DNA of 64,000 nt from an uncultured Faecalibacterium sp. (GTDB lineage: Bacteria; Bacillota; Clostridia; Oscillospirales; Ruminococcaceae): NCBI GenBank assembly GCA_934539245.1, contig CAKTCK010000007.1, forward strand, positions 9,250-73,249, read 5' to 3'. The translations under genes were made by a program, and so were the position numbers. The notes below the pieces were generated by a model that was given only the letters and a program-made list of their open reading frames with translations, had not been told where the DNA came from and did no database searches. Within the stretch, counting starts at the first letter, position 1; the number at the start of each line of letters is the position of its first letter. This document shows, in pieces, positions 6,400 through 15,791 of the stretch.

Positions 6400-8586
6400 A
6401 TGAGCATTAAAATTGCACTGGCCGGCAACCCGAACTGCGGCAAAACGACCCTGTTCAATAACCTGACCGGCTCCAACCAGTACGTGGGCAACTGGCCCGG
6501 CGTGACCGTGGAAAAAAAGGAAGGCAAACTCAAGGGCGACAAGGACGTGATCATTCAGGATCTGCCCGGCATCTACTCGCTGTCCCCCTACACGCTGGAA
6601 GAGGTGGTCTCCCGTACTTACCTTGTAAAGGAGAAGCCCGATGCCATCCTGAACATCATCGACGGCACCAACATCGAGCGCAACCTCTACCTGACCACCC
6701 AGCTGATCGAGCTGGGCATCCCGGTGGTGATGGCTGTGAACATGATCGATCTGGTGCGCAAGAACGGTGACACCATCGACCTGAAGAAGCTGAGCGCAGA
6801 GCTGGGCTGTCAGGCAGTGGAGATCAGCGCCCTGAAGGGCGAGGGCACCGAGGCCGCCGCAAAGGCTGCGGTGGCCGCCGCCAAGGCCGCCAAGACCGGC
6901 GAGCTGCCCCATGTGTTCACCGGCAGTGTGGAGCACGCCATTGCCCACATTGAGGAGAGCATTCAGGGCAAGGTGGACGACCGCTTCCTGCGCTGGTACG
7001 CCGTCAAGCTGTTCGAGCGGGACGAGAAGGTGCTGGCAGAGCTGAAGCTCGATAAGGCACTGGTGGACCACATCGACGAGCACATCCGGGACTGCGAAAC
7101 CGAGATGGACGACGATGCCGAGAGCATCATCACCAACCAGCGCTACGCCTACATCAACACCGTGGTGCACAAGGCAGTCAAGAAGAAGGCCCGCGTGGAG
7201 CACCTGACCGTTTCCGATAAGATCGACCGGATCGTTACCAACCGTGTGCTGGCACTGCCCATCTTTGCAGTGGTGATGTACCTGATGTACTCCCTGTCCA
7301 TGGGCACCTCCATCGCGGACGGCGGCTGGGCCATCGGCACCTTTGCCACCGAATGGACCAACGATGTCCTGTTCGGTGAGATCGTTCCCAATGCGCTGGG
7401 CGGCTTTTTGGAGAGCATCGGCGTGGCGGGCTGGCTGTACGGCCTGATCATGGACGGCATCGTGGCCGGTGTGGGCGCGGTGCTGGGCTTTGTGCCCCAG
7501 ATGCTGGTGCTGTTCTTCCTGCTGTCCATTCTGGAGGATGTGGGCTATATGTCCCGCGTGGCCTTTATCATGGACCGTATCTTCCGCAAGTTCGGCCTTT
7601 CCGGCAAGAGCTTCATCCCGGTGCTGGTGGGCACCGGCTGCGGCGTGCCGGGCGTTATGGCAAGCCGTACCATCGAGAACGAGCGTGACCGCCGCATGAC
7701 CATCATGACCACCTGCTTCATCCCCTGCGGCGCAAAGATGCCCATCATCGGCCTGATCGCCGGTGCACTGTTCGGCGGCTCCTCGCTGGTGGCAGTGTCT
7801 GCCTACTTCATCGGTATGGCAGCCATCATCTGCTCCGGCATCATGCTGAAAAAGACCAAGGCCTTTGCGGGCGACCCGGCACCCTTCGTCATGGAGCTGC
7901 CCGCCTACCATGTGCCCGCATGGGGCAACGTGCTGCGGGCAACCTGGGAGCGCGGCTGGTCCTTCATCAAGCGCGCAGGCTCTGTGATTTTGCTCTCCAC
8001 CGTCATCCTGTGGTTCGCACAGGGCTTCGGCTTTGAGAACGGTGCCTTTGGCATGATCGAGGATCAGGACAACTCCATCCTCGCCATCGTCGCCACCAAG
8101 GTCGCATGGATCTTTGCACCTCTGGGCTTCGGCAACTGGAAGGCCACTGTGGCAAGCGTTACCGGCCTGATCGCCAAGGAGAACGTGGTGGGCACCTTCG
8201 GTGTGCTGTACCACTTCGGCGGCGAGCTTTCCGATAACGGCGACGAGATCTGGGCATTGGTTGCACAGGACTACACCGCCCTGTCTGCTTACGCCTTCAT
8301 GATCTTCAACCTGCTGTGCGCCCCCTGCTTTGCCGCAATGGGTGCCATCAAGCGCGAGATGAACAACGGCAAGTGGACGGCCTTTGCCATCGGCTATATG
8401 TGCGCACTGGCCTACTGCGCAGCGCTGGTGGTGTATCAGCTGGGCGGCCTTATCACCGGCGAGGTGCACTTCGGCCTGTTCACCGTGGTGGCAATTGTGG
8501 TGCTGGCAGCGTTCATCTACCTGCTGGTGCGTCCCAATAAGTATGCGGGTAACAACGAAGTCAAGATCGACGTGACCAAGATCTGA
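6400..8586 (+). CDS. feoB: Ferrous iron transporter FeoB
   Basis: Inner-membrane Fe(II) transporter with an N-terminal G-protein domain. In the 728 residues the G1 motif GNPNCGKT lies at 9-16, the G3 motif DLPG at 54-57 and the G4 motif NMID at 114-117. A helical linker is followed by the membrane domain from about residue 275, containing the conserved gate segments VGTGCGVPGVMASRT and TTCFIPCGAKMPI with their Cys residues. Length is typical of the family. GGGAGGAAAG precedes the ATG. It would import ferrous iron in the anaerobic gut; expression is probably set by the operator at 5791-5838. Confidence 0.97.
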   Translation: MSIKIALAGNPNCGKTTLFNNLTGSNQYVGNWPGVTVEKKEGKLKGDKDVIIQDLPGIYSLSPYTLEEVVSRTYLVKEKPDAILNIIDGTNIERNLYLTTQLIELGIPVVMAVNMIDLVRKNGDTIDLKKLSAELGCQAVEISALKGEGTEAAAKAAVAAAKAAKTGELPHVFTGSVEHAIAHIEESIQGKVDDRFLRWYAVKLFERDEKVLAELKLDKALVDHIDEHIRDCETEMDDDAESIITNQRYAYINTVVHKAVKKKARVEHLTVSDKIDRIVTNRVLALPIFAVVMYLMYSLSMGTSIADGGWAIGTFATEWTNDVLFGEIVPNALGGFLESIGVAGWLYGLIMDGIVAGVGAVLGFVPQMLVLFFLLSILEDVGYMSRVAFIMDRIFRKFGLSGKSFIPVLVGTGCGVPGVMASRTIENERDRRMTIMTTCFIPCGAKMPIIGLIAGALFGGSSLVAVSAYFIGMAAIICSGIMLKKTKAFAGDPAPFVMELPAYHVPAWGNVLRATWERGWSFIKRAGSVILLSTVILWFAQGFGFENGAFGMIEDQDNSILAIVATKVAWIFAPLGFGNWKATVASVTGLIAKENVVGTFGVLYHFGGELSDNGDEIWALVAQDYTALSAYAFMIFNLLCAPCFAAMGAIKREMNNGKWTAFAIGYMCALAYCAALVVYQLGGLITGEVHFGLFTVVAIVVLAAFIYLLVRPNKYAGNNEVKIDVTKI

Positions 8587-8622
8587 TCAAACCGCATGAC
8601 ATTGTGAAAGGGTGTGTTTTGT

Positions 8623-8805
8623 ATGATGGAATTCCTCGCTGCAAATTTTAATCTGCCCACGATCATTGTGGCAGTCATCGTGTTTGGCGGTGTGGGCTGG
8701 ATCACATGGCACTCCCACAAGCATGGCGGCGGCTGCAGTGGGTGCAGCGGCTGTGGCGAAGGCGGCTGTAATGGCAGCTGCAGCGGTTGCAGCGGCTGCC
8801 ACTGA
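8623..8805 (+). CDS. FeoB-associated Cys-rich membrane peptide
   Basis: A 60-residue peptide with one membrane helix (about residues 9-27, TIIVAVIVFGGVGWITW) and a short tail holding a His pair and seven Cys residues in a Gly/Ser-rich SGC repeat. Such peptides accompany feoB in many Firmicutes and Bacteroidetes and may hand over or sense iron; the role is unproven. I start it at the ATG at 8623 (a second ATG follows directly) because AAAGGG lies about 10 bases upstream. An in-frame GTG at 8614 is too close to that site. Last gene of the feo operon. Confidence 0.85.
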   Translation: MMEFLAANFNLPTIIVAVIVFGGVGWITWHSHKHGGGCSGCSGCGEGGCNGSCSGCSGCH

Positions 8806-8832
8806 GCATTGAACTAAGCATTGAACCGCAAT

Positions 8833-8869
8833 GAGCGCGGGCTGAAACTCTCGGCTCGCGCTCTTTTTT
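8833..8869 (+). terminator. Intrinsic terminator of the feo operon
   Basis: GAGCGCGGGC pairs with GCTCGCGCTC (one G-T wobble) around an 11-base loop, followed by six T residues. It separates feo from the DtxR-like regulator gene. Confidence 0.85.
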
Positions 8870-8897
8870 AGTTAAAACAAAGTTAGCTTGTGATAAC
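8870..8897 (+). promoter_or_regulatory. Candidate promoter/operator of the DtxR-like regulator gene
   Basis: Two AGTTA half-sites (at 8870 and 8881), the second part of GTTAGC, precede a TGTGATAAC box that could be an extended -10. A -35 element is not clear. The half-sites resemble those at the feo and DUF3793 promoters, suggesting the regulator controls itself; this is inferred. Confidence 0.35.
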
Positions 8898-8937
8898 ACC
8901 GGGCAGACCCCGGCGCGTAAAAAGGAGAGTGACCGGT

Positions 8938-9327
8938 ATGCAGCTGACCGCAGCGCATCTGCGCTATCTGCTGGCCATCTACGAGGTAAGCCGCACCCAT
9001 CTGGACATCAGCTCCCGCAGCATTGCGGAAAAGCTGGGGGTGACAAAGCCCTCGGTGGTGCGCATTCTGAACCTGCTCATGGAGCAGGGTATGATCGTAA
9101 AGGAGTACTACGGTAAAATTTACCTGACCGACCGCGGCATCTGGGTGGCAAAGCGGGTGCAGCAGGAGCTGGACGCCATTCTGGCGCACTTCCCGCCGGT
9201 GAGCGGGGAGCTGACCAGCGAGGAGCAGTGGAACGCCGCCCTTGCTATGACCAGCGCCCTGCCCCAGCGCCTTTTCACCGCCGACTATGAGCGGATGGTG
9301 GAGGAGGAAGAGGAGAAACACCCATGA
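8938..9327 (+). CDS. DtxR/MntR-like transcriptional regulator, atypical
   Basis: A 129-residue regulator with an N-terminal winged helix (IAEKLGVTKPSVVRILNLL, about residues 28-46; wing near YGKIYLTDRG) that fits the DtxR/MntR family. The following dimer domain is short, and the His/Glu/Cys ligands expected in the family are not obvious: the usual His-rich helix reads RVQQELDAI, and there is no SH3-like domain. The tail is acidic (VEEEEEKHP). The ATG at 8938 follows AAAGGAGAG. It overlaps the next gene by four bases, so it is translated with an ABC exporter. It is a likely regulator of the feo operon upstream, inferred from position and shared half-sites. Confidence 0.8.
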   Translation: MQLTAAHLRYLLAIYEVSRTHLDISSRSIAEKLGVTKPSVVRILNLLMEQGMIVKEYYGKIYLTDRGIWVAKRVQQELDAILAHFPPVSGELTSEEQWNAALAMTSALPQRLFTADYERMVEEEEEKHP

Positions 9328-11054
9328 TAAACAAAAAACTGCTGTCCTTCGACAGGGCGGCACTGCGCTATGTGGGAGCAAACGTGGCGTTCCAGTGGCT
9401 GGGGCTGGTGTGTAATATCATCTTTGTCCGGGCGGTCGCCCGGCTGGTAGGGGCGGCCTTTGCGGGCAGCCTGACTACTGCCGCGCTGCGGCAGAATATC
9501 CTGCTTTGCCTTGGCACCGTGCCGCTGCGCTTTGCCTTTACTATGCTGGCTTCCGGCATGAGCGATCAGGCCTCGCGGGACGTCAAGCGCACCCTGCGCA
9601 GCAAGATCTATGAAAAGCTCACCCGCCTTGGCCCCGGCTATACCGCCACGGTGGCCACCAGCGAGGTGGTCATGCTGGCAAGCGAGGGCGTGGAGCAGAT
9701 CGACACCTACTTTGCAAAATATCTGCCGCAGCTGTTCTACAGCCTGCTGGCACCCGTCACCCTGTTTGCGCTGCTGGTGGGGGTGCACGCGCGGTCGGCG
9801 GTCATTCTGCTGTGCTGCGTGCCGCTGATCCCTATGTCCATCGTGGCGGTGCAGAAGTTTGCCAAAAAGCTGCTGGCCAGCTATTGGAGCGAGTACACCA
9901 CGCTGGGCGACAGCTTTCTGGAGAACATTCAGGGGCTGACCACCCTGAAAATCTATCAGGCCGACGGCTGGAAGCACGCGCAGATGAACGCCGAGGCCGA
10001 GCGCTTCCGCAAGATCACCATGCGGGTGCTGACCATGCAGCTGAACTCGGTGACCCTGATGGACCTGATGGCCTACGGCGGTGCGGGGCTGGGCATCATC
10101 AGCGCCGTGGCAGCCTTTGCGGCGGGACAGCTGGAACTGACCGCTACCCTGACCATTTTGCTGCTGGCGGCAGACTTTTTCCTGCCGCTGCGGCTGCTGG
10201 GCAGCTACTTCCACATTGCCATGAACGGTGCGGCTTCGGCAGAGAAAATTTTCCGGCTGCTGGCAGCCGAGGAACCGCAGGACGGCGTGCAGAATGCCCC
10301 GGCGGACACCACGCTGGCGCTGGAAAAAGTGACCTTTGGCTACGAGGAAGGCCGCACCGTGCTGAAAGACGTATCCTTTACCGTGCCGCAGGGCAGCTTT
10401 GTCTCGCTGGTGGGTGCTTCCGGCAGCGGCAAAAGCACCATTGCCGCTCTGCTGGCGGGGCGCTGCACCGGGTATACCGGCCGGGTGACCATGGGCGGCG
10501 TGCCGGTACAGCAGCTGCAGCAGGCTGCGCGGCAGCGCACGCTGACTGTTGTGCCCCATGATTCCACCATTTTCAAGGGTACGGTGGAAAACAACCTGCG
10601 CATGGCAAAGCCTCAGGCTGCGGAGAGCGAGCTTTGGGCGGCGCTGGAAGAGGTGAACCTTGCAGACTTCTGCCGCAGCCAGAACGGCCTGCAGACCGCC
10701 GTGCACGAGGGCGGAAGCAACCTTTCCGGCGGGCAGCGGCAGCGCCTTGCCATGGCGCGCGCCCTGCTGCACGATACCCCCATCTACCTCTTCGATGAAG
10801 CTACCTCCAATGTGGACGCCGAGAGCGAAAACGACATCATGGCAGCCATCCGGGGTCTGGCGGGGAAAAAGACGGTGATTTTGATCTCCCACCGGCTGGC
10901 AAACGTGGTGGACAGCGACTGCATCTATGTGCTGGAAAACGGCAGCATTGCCGAGCACGGCACCCACCCACAGCTGTTGGCGCAGGGGGGCGCTTACTGC
11001 CGCCTGTACACTGCCCAGAAGCAGCTGGAGACCCTTGCAAAGGAGGATGCCTGA
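9324..11054 (+). CDS. ABC exporter half-transporter, CydD-like
   Basis: A 576-residue fusion of a six-helix membrane domain (about 15-310) and an ATP-binding domain (about 325-570). Walker A GASGSGKST, the signature LSGGQRQRLAMARAL and Walker B with IYLFDEATSNVD are all intact. It overlaps the next half-transporter by one base (stop and start share an A), so the two should form a heterodimer. The pair resembles CydDC thiol exporters. Linkage to a DtxR-like regulator suggests a metal-related cargo such as haem, metal chelate or thiol; this cannot be decided from sequence. Confidence 0.88.
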   Translation: MINKKLLSFDRAALRYVGANVAFQWLGLVCNIIFVRAVARLVGAAFAGSLTTAALRQNILLCLGTVPLRFAFTMLASGMSDQASRDVKRTLRSKIYEKLTRLGPGYTATVATSEVVMLASEGVEQIDTYFAKYLPQLFYSLLAPVTLFALLVGVHARSAVILLCCVPLIPMSIVAVQKFAKKLLASYWSEYTTLGDSFLENIQGLTTLKIYQADGWKHAQMNAEAERFRKITMRVLTMQLNSVTLMDLMAYGGAGLGIISAVAAFAAGQLELTATLTILLLAADFFLPLRLLGSYFHIAMNGAASAEKIFRLLAAEEPQDGVQNAPADTTLALEKVTFGYEEGRTVLKDVSFTVPQGSFVSLVGASGSGKSTIAALLAGRCTGYTGRVTMGGVPVQQLQQAARQRTLTVVPHDSTIFKGTVENNLRMAKPQAAESELWAALEEVNLADFCRSQNGLQTAVHEGGSNLSGGQRQRLAMARALLHDTPIYLFDEATSNVDAESENDIMAAIRGLAGKKTVILISHRLANVVDSDCIYVLENGSIAEHGTHPQLLAQGGAYCRLYTAQKQLETLAKEDA

Positions 11055-12727
11055 TGCATAAAACAACGAACCATCGCACCAACGCCGCCATTGTGGCGCG
11101 GCTGATCGTGCTGGTAAAGCCCATGCTGCCCATCATGCTGGCAGCCATCGTTATGGGTGTGGCGGGGCATTTCTGCGCCACCTTCATCACCATTTTCGGC
11201 GGCTTTGCCATCCTGACCGCTGCCGGGCTGCAAAGCCCGCTGCCCACGGTGGGCACGGCCTTCGGGTGCATTCTGGTGTTCGCCCTGCTGCGCGGCGTGC
11301 TGCGCTATGCGGAGCAGGCCTCCAACCACTATATCGCCTTCCGGCTGCTGGCGCTCATCCGGGATAAGGTGTTCGGCGCGCTGCGCCGCCTGACCCCCGC
11401 AAAGCTGGAGGGACGCGACCGGGGCGATTTGATCTCCCTCATCACCGCCGACATCGAGGCGCTGGAAGTGTTCTACGCCCACACCATCTCGCCGGTGTGC
11501 ATCGCCGTGCTCTGGGCGGCGGGCATCACCGCCTTTGTGGCGCACTGGCACATTCTGCCCGCGCTGGTGCTGCTGGCGGGGTATCTGCTGGTGGGCGCGG
11601 CGCTGCCGGTGTGGAGCGCAAAGCGCGGACAGGCCGTTGCCCGGGAATACCGGCAGGCGCTGGCGGATACCAACAGCTATGTGCTGGAAAGCCTGCGCGG
11701 CCTGCGGGACACCCTGCAGTATCAGGACACCGCCGCCCGGGCGGCAGGCATCACCGCCCACAGCGAGGCGCTGGGCGCAAAGCAGACGGCGCTGAAGTAC
11801 CGCGAGGGGCTTATTGTAGCCGTGACCAACACCCTGATCTTATTCACTACGCTGGCGGTGCTGGGCGTGAGCCTGTGGCTGTACCAGAGCGGTGCGCTGG
11901 CGGCGCAGGGGGTGCTGGTGTGCACCCTGACCGCCCTGAGCTCCTTCGGGCCGGTGGTGGCGCTGGCGAACCTTGGCGCAGGGCTGACGCAGGTATTTGC
12001 CAGCGCAGACCGCGTGCTGGCGCTGCTGGACGAAGCACCGGTGACCCCTGAGGTGACCGACGGCGAAAACACCCCCTTTGCGGGGGCCGAGGTGCGCGGC
12101 GTTAGCTTTGGCTACGCGGGGGAGCAGGTGCTGCGGGAGATCAGCCTGACCATCCCGAAAAAAAAGATCGTGGGCATCACCGGGCGCTCCGGCAGCGGCA
12201 AAAGCACCCTGCTGCGGCTGCTGATGCGCTTCTGGGACGTGCAGACCGGCAGCATCCGGTTCGGCGCAGAGGATATCCGGCGGGTGAACACCGCCGCCCT
12301 GCGTGCGCAGGAAAGCCTTGTGACCCAGGAGACCGAGCTGTTTGCGGACACCATCGGCAACAACATCCGCATCGCAAAGCGCGATGCCACACAGGAAGAG
12401 GTGGAGGCTGCCTGCAAAAAGGCTGCGCTGGATGACTTTATCCGCGGCCTGCCCAAGGGCTACGACACCCCTGTGGGCGAGCTGGGCGGCACCCTTTCCG
12501 GCGGCGAGCGGCAGCGCATCGGCGTTGCGCGGGCGTTTTTGCACGATGCGCCTTTCCTGCTGCTGGACGAGCCCACCTCCAATCTGGACAGCCTGAACGA
12601 GGGCATCATCCTGCGCGCCGTCCGCGCCGAGTGCAAAGACCGCACGGTGCTGCTGGTGTCCCACCGCAAGTCCACCATGGCTGCGGCGGATGTCAGCTTC
12701 TCGGTAGAGAGCGGAAGAGTAAGTTAA
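11054..12727 (+). CDS. ABC exporter half-transporter, CydC-like
   Basis: A 557-residue membrane/ATPase fusion. The membrane part carries a CydC-like stretch (RYAEQASNHYIAFRLLALIR and DRGDLISLITADIEALE). The ATPase has Walker A GRSGSGKST, signature LSGGERQRIGVARAF and Walker B LLLDEPTSNLD. It lies directly after its probable partner, with AAGGAGG before the ATG. No cytochrome bd genes are nearby, so the classical CydDC role in bd oxidase assembly is unlikely here. The operon ends at the terminator at 12736. Confidence 0.88.
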   Translation: MHKTTNHRTNAAIVARLIVLVKPMLPIMLAAIVMGVAGHFCATFITIFGGFAILTAAGLQSPLPTVGTAFGCILVFALLRGVLRYAEQASNHYIAFRLLALIRDKVFGALRRLTPAKLEGRDRGDLISLITADIEALEVFYAHTISPVCIAVLWAAGITAFVAHWHILPALVLLAGYLLVGAALPVWSAKRGQAVAREYRQALADTNSYVLESLRGLRDTLQYQDTAARAAGITAHSEALGAKQTALKYREGLIVAVTNTLILFTTLAVLGVSLWLYQSGALAAQGVLVCTLTALSSFGPVVALANLGAGLTQVFASADRVLALLDEAPVTPEVTDGENTPFAGAEVRGVSFGYAGEQVLREISLTIPKKKIVGITGRSGSGKSTLLRLLMRFWDVQTGSIRFGAEDIRRVNTAALRAQESLVTQETELFADTIGNNIRIAKRDATQEEVEAACKKAALDDFIRGLPKGYDTPVGELGGTLSGGERQRIGVARAFLHDAPFLLLDEPTSNLDSLNEGIILRAVRAECKDRTVLLVSHRKSTMAAADVSFSVESGRVS

Positions 12728-12735
12728 ACAAATGC

Positions 12736-12767
12736 AAAAACCGGACAGCCCGCGGGCTGCCCGGTTT
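12736..12767. terminator. Bidirectional terminator between the exporter and opp operons
   Basis: AAAACCGG-CAGCCCG pairs with CGGGCTG-CCGGTTTT almost perfectly, with A and T tracts on the two sides. It lies between convergent operons and shares the CCGGACAGCC core with the terminators at 3601 and 28358. Confidence 0.85.
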
Positions 12768-12774
12768 TGTTCTG

Positions 12775-13707
12775 TCAGTTCGTCCCGCTCTCCGCGAGCC
12801 ACTGCTCCGCCTCGGCGTCATTGCACAGCACCCAATGGCGTGGGCGCAGCTCCCGCCACACGGGCGGCGCGGCGGTGTAATCGTGCATGGCGGGGTCGTA
12901 CACCAGCAGCTGCTTCTCCCGCTCCCGGCGCGGGTCGGGCATGGGAATAGCAGAAAGCAGGCTGCGGGTGTAGGGATGCAGCGGGTGGATGACCAGCTCC
13001 TCGGCATCGGCAAGCTCCAGGATATTGCCCTTGCGGATGACGGCAATGCGGTCGGAAATATAGCGCATCACCGAAAGGTCGTGGGCGATGAACAGGTAGG
13101 TGATGCCGCGCTGCTTTTGCAGCTGGCGCAGCAGGTTGAGCACCTGCGCCCGGATGGACATATCCAGTGCACTGATAGGCTCGTCTGCCACGATGAACTC
13201 CGGCTCAACGATCAGCGCCCGGGCAATGCCGATGCGCTGGCGCTGCCCGCCGGAAAATTCGTGGGGGAAGCGGGAAGCAAACTCCGGCAGTAATCCTACG
13301 TCCAACAGCGCCTGCCGCACTTTTTCCTCCCGCTGCGCGGCGGAAAGCTCCGGGCGCACGTTCTGCAAGCCCTCGCCTACGATGTAACTCACCTTGGCGC
13401 GCTCGTTCAGGGAGGATTGCGGGTCCTGAAAGATCATCTGGATCTCCCGGGTGAGCTGCTTATCCAGTGTGCGGGAAATTTTGCCGTTGATGCGCTGGCC
13501 TTTGTATAAGATCTCGCCGCCGGTGGTGGGCAAAATGCGCAAAATGGCGCGGCCGATGGTGGTCTTGCCGGAGCCGCTCTCGCCCACAAGACCGAAGGTC
13601 TCGCCCTTGTAGATGGTAAAGCTGGCGTTCTGCACCGCAGGGTAGGCTTTGCGCCCGCTGCCGTAGGTCACCTGTAAATTTTTTACTTCCAGTAACGGCT
13701 CTGCCAT
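12775..13707 (-). CDS. Oligopeptide ABC transporter ATPase (OppF/DppF type)
   Basis: A 310-residue ATP-binding subunit of a peptide/nickel-class importer. Walker A GESGSGKTT, the signature FSGGQRQRIGIARALI and Walker B EFIVADEPISALD are present. The C-terminal zone (LHPYTRSLLSAIPMPDPRRER) is the oligopeptide-transporter C-terminal motif typical of OppF and DppF. It starts one base after the stop of the OppD gene and closes the five-gene operon. It powers uptake of short peptides bound by the lipoprotein at 16758-18785. Confidence 0.92.
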   Translation of the reverse strand: MAEPLLEVKNLQVTYGSGRKAYPAVQNASFTIYKGETFGLVGESGSGKTTIGRAILRILPTTGGEILYKGQRINGKISRTLDKQLTREIQMIFQDPQSSLNERAKVSYIVGEGLQNVRPELSAAQREEKVRQALLDVGLLPEFASRFPHEFSGGQRQRIGIARALIVEPEFIVADEPISALDMSIRAQVLNLLRQLQKQRGITYLFIAHDLSVMRYISDRIAVIRKGNILELADAEELVIHPLHPYTRSLLSAIPMPDPRREREKQLLVYDPAMHDYTAAPPVWRELRPRHWVLCNDAEAEQWLAESGTN

Positions 13708-13708
13708 A

Positions 13709-14758
13709 TCACAGCCCCTCCTTTTGCAGCTTTTTCACCGCAGCGGGCGGCTCGATGCGGGGCGCGCGGGGGTCCAGCAGCCATGTGCGCGCTTTGTGGG
13801 TGGGCGATGCCGCAAAGTAGGGCGGCCGCTTGACAAAATCGATTTTCAGCGCCTGCGGGTTGCGGGGCGCAAAGGCGTCGCCGCGGATCTCGGCAAACAG
13901 GTTGGGCGGCGTGCCCGGGATGCTGAACAGGTCCTCGCCCTTCACGCCCATTTGCGGCATACTGGACAGCAGCGCCCAGGTGTAGGGGTGGCGGGGGTCG
14001 TAGTAGATCTCGTCCGCTGTGCCGATCTCCACGATGTCGCCCGCGTACATCACCGCCACCCGGTCGGCAAGGTTTGCCACCACGCCAAGGTCGTGGGTAA
14101 TCAGCACGATGGTCAGGTGGTACTTTGCCCGCATCTGCCGCAGCAGCTGCAAGATCTGCGCCTGAATGGTCACATCCAGCGCGGTGGTGGGCTCGTCGCA
14201 GAGCAGGATTTTCGGGTTGCAGGCCAGCGCAATGGCAATGACCACCCGCTGCCGCATGCCGCCGGAGAATTCGTGCGGGTACTGCTTATACCGCAGCGCG
14301 GGGTCGGAGATGCCCACGTCCCGCAGGTATTCCAGCGTCTTTTCCCGCGCAGCAGCGCCCTTTAAGCCCTGATGCAGGGTGACCGCCTCGGTAATCTGCT
14401 CGCCGATGGTCTTGAGCGGGTTCAGGCTGGTCATGGGGTCCTGCATCACCATGGCAATCTCCCGCCCGCGGACGGCAAGCCACTCTTTTTCGGTTTTCAG
14501 CGCCGCAAGGTGCAGCGGGGCGCAGCCCGGGGTGGGGTAGTAGTCGATGCTGCCGTCGGTGATGCGGCCGTTGGCGTCTAAAAGGCCCATAAAGCTTTTG
14601 GTGAACACGCTTTTGCCGGAGCCGCTCTCGCCCACAAGGGCCAGCACCTCGCCCCGGTAAAGGTCCAGGTCTATCTCCCGGATGGCGTGCAGGGTGCGCC
14701 CGCGCAGCCCGAACCGAATCTGCAGCCCGCGCACCGAGAGGATGGGGTCTTGGGTCAT
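13709..14758 (-). CDS. Oligopeptide ABC transporter ATPase (OppD/DppD type)
   Basis: The 349-residue partner ATPase. Walker A GESGSGKSV, signature FSGGMRQRVVIAIALA and Walker B KILLCDEPTTALD are intact, and the C-terminal region has the family HPYTWALLSSMPQ motif. OppD and OppF form the ATPase heterodimer. Ten bases separate it from the OppC gene upstream. A GAGGGAAC ribosome site precedes the ATG. Confidence 0.92.
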   Translation of the reverse strand: MTQDPILSVRGLQIRFGLRGRTLHAIREIDLDLYRGEVLALVGESGSGKSVFTKSFMGLLDANGRITDGSIDYYPTPGCAPLHLAALKTEKEWLAVRGREIAMVMQDPMTSLNPLKTIGEQITEAVTLHQGLKGAAAREKTLEYLRDVGISDPALRYKQYPHEFSGGMRQRVVIAIALACNPKILLCDEPTTALDVTIQAQILQLLRQMRAKYHLTIVLITHDLGVVANLADRVAVMYAGDIVEIGTADEIYYDPRHPYTWALLSSMPQMGVKGEDLFSIPGTPPNLFAEIRGDAFAPRNPQALKIDFVKRPPYFAASPTHKARTWLLDPRAPRIEPPAAVKKLQKEGL

Positions 14759-14768
14759 GGTTCCCTCC

Positions 14769-15791
14769 TTATTGCAGATGGTTCTTGGGATCGGCGGCGT
14801 CCGAGAAGGCGTTGCCGATCAGGTAAAAGGCGATGGTGACAAAGCTTAAAATCAGGGTGGGGTAGAGCAGCTGATACCGCAGCCCTGCCTGCATCATCAC
14901 CTTGCGGCCATCGTTCACCAGATTGCCCAGCGAGGGGGTCTCCACCGAGAGCCCAAGGCCGATATAGGTGATGAATACCTCGTTGCCGATGGCTTCCGGG
15001 ATGGTAAGCGCCATGCGCAACATGATGACCGACACGAGATAGGGCAGCAGGTTGCGCAGCACGATGCGCAGGGTGGGCGTGCCGATGCAGCGGGAGGCGA
15101 TGTTATAGTCCCGGTCGCGGATAATTAAGATCTGGTTGCGGATGAACCGCGCCATCTCGATCCACCCCTTGATGGACATGCCAAGGATCATCGTCCAGAT
15201 GCTGGGGGTAGCCACATAGGAGATGAGGATGAGCACGATGGCGGTGGGGATGTTATCGAAGATGTTGTACAGCTCGGTGAAGAGAAAATCCAGCCCGCGC
15301 ACATAGCCCCACAGCACACCGGCGGTAATGCCCACGGCGGCCTCGATGACCGCCACGAAAAAGGCAATGGTCAGGCTGGTGCGTGCGCCCGCCCAGATGC
15401 GCGCCCACAAGTCCTGCCCGATGGAGTTGGAGCCCCAGAGAAAGCCCTGCTGCCCCGGGGCGATGTTGCGGTACTGGATGCCGGTGGCGGGGTCTACGGC
15501 GCAAAGGTTGGGGTCTGCCTGCCCGGGCAGCAGCGGCTGCACAAAGGCGAACACCACCACCGCCGCCAGCGCTGCCAGCAGCGCCACGGCAAGCTTGTTC
15601 TTAAAAAAGGCGCGGAAGGTGCTGCCCCAGTAGCTGTAACTGGTGCTGGCAGTGGCTTCTGCCTGCTGGCTGCTGAACCCGGCGGGGGTGAAAAGCTCCT
15701 CCTCCGGCAGGGCTGCCCACGCGGCGAGGCCGTCCTTTTGCAGGGCGTTCAGCTGCGCTTCCAGCCGGCGGGAGCATGCGCGTTTGAACAT
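14769..15791 (-). CDS. Oligopeptide ABC transporter permease (OppC type)
   Basis: A 340-residue membrane permease of the DppC/OppC type. It has a cytoplasmic N-terminal extension of about 60 residues, then six predicted helices. The extracytoplasmic segment GFLWGSNSIGQDLWARI (about 130-150) is the OppC-family signature, and the ATPase-contact loop lies near RFIRNQILIIRDRDYNIASR. Its start overlaps the last base of the OppB stop, showing translational coupling. Confidence 0.92.
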   Translation of the reverse strand: MFKRACSRRLEAQLNALQKDGLAAWAALPEEELFTPAGFSSQQAEATASTSYSYWGSTFRAFFKNKLAVALLAALAAVVVFAFVQPLLPGQADPNLCAVDPATGIQYRNIAPGQQGFLWGSNSIGQDLWARIWAGARTSLTIAFFVAVIEAAVGITAGVLWGYVRGLDFLFTELYNIFDNIPTAIVLILISYVATPSIWTMILGMSIKGWIEMARFIRNQILIIRDRDYNIASRCIGTPTLRIVLRNLLPYLVSVIMLRMALTIPEAIGNEVFITYIGLGLSVETPSLGNLVNDGRKVMMQAGLRYQLLYPTLILSFVTIAFYLIGNAFSDAADPKNHLQ

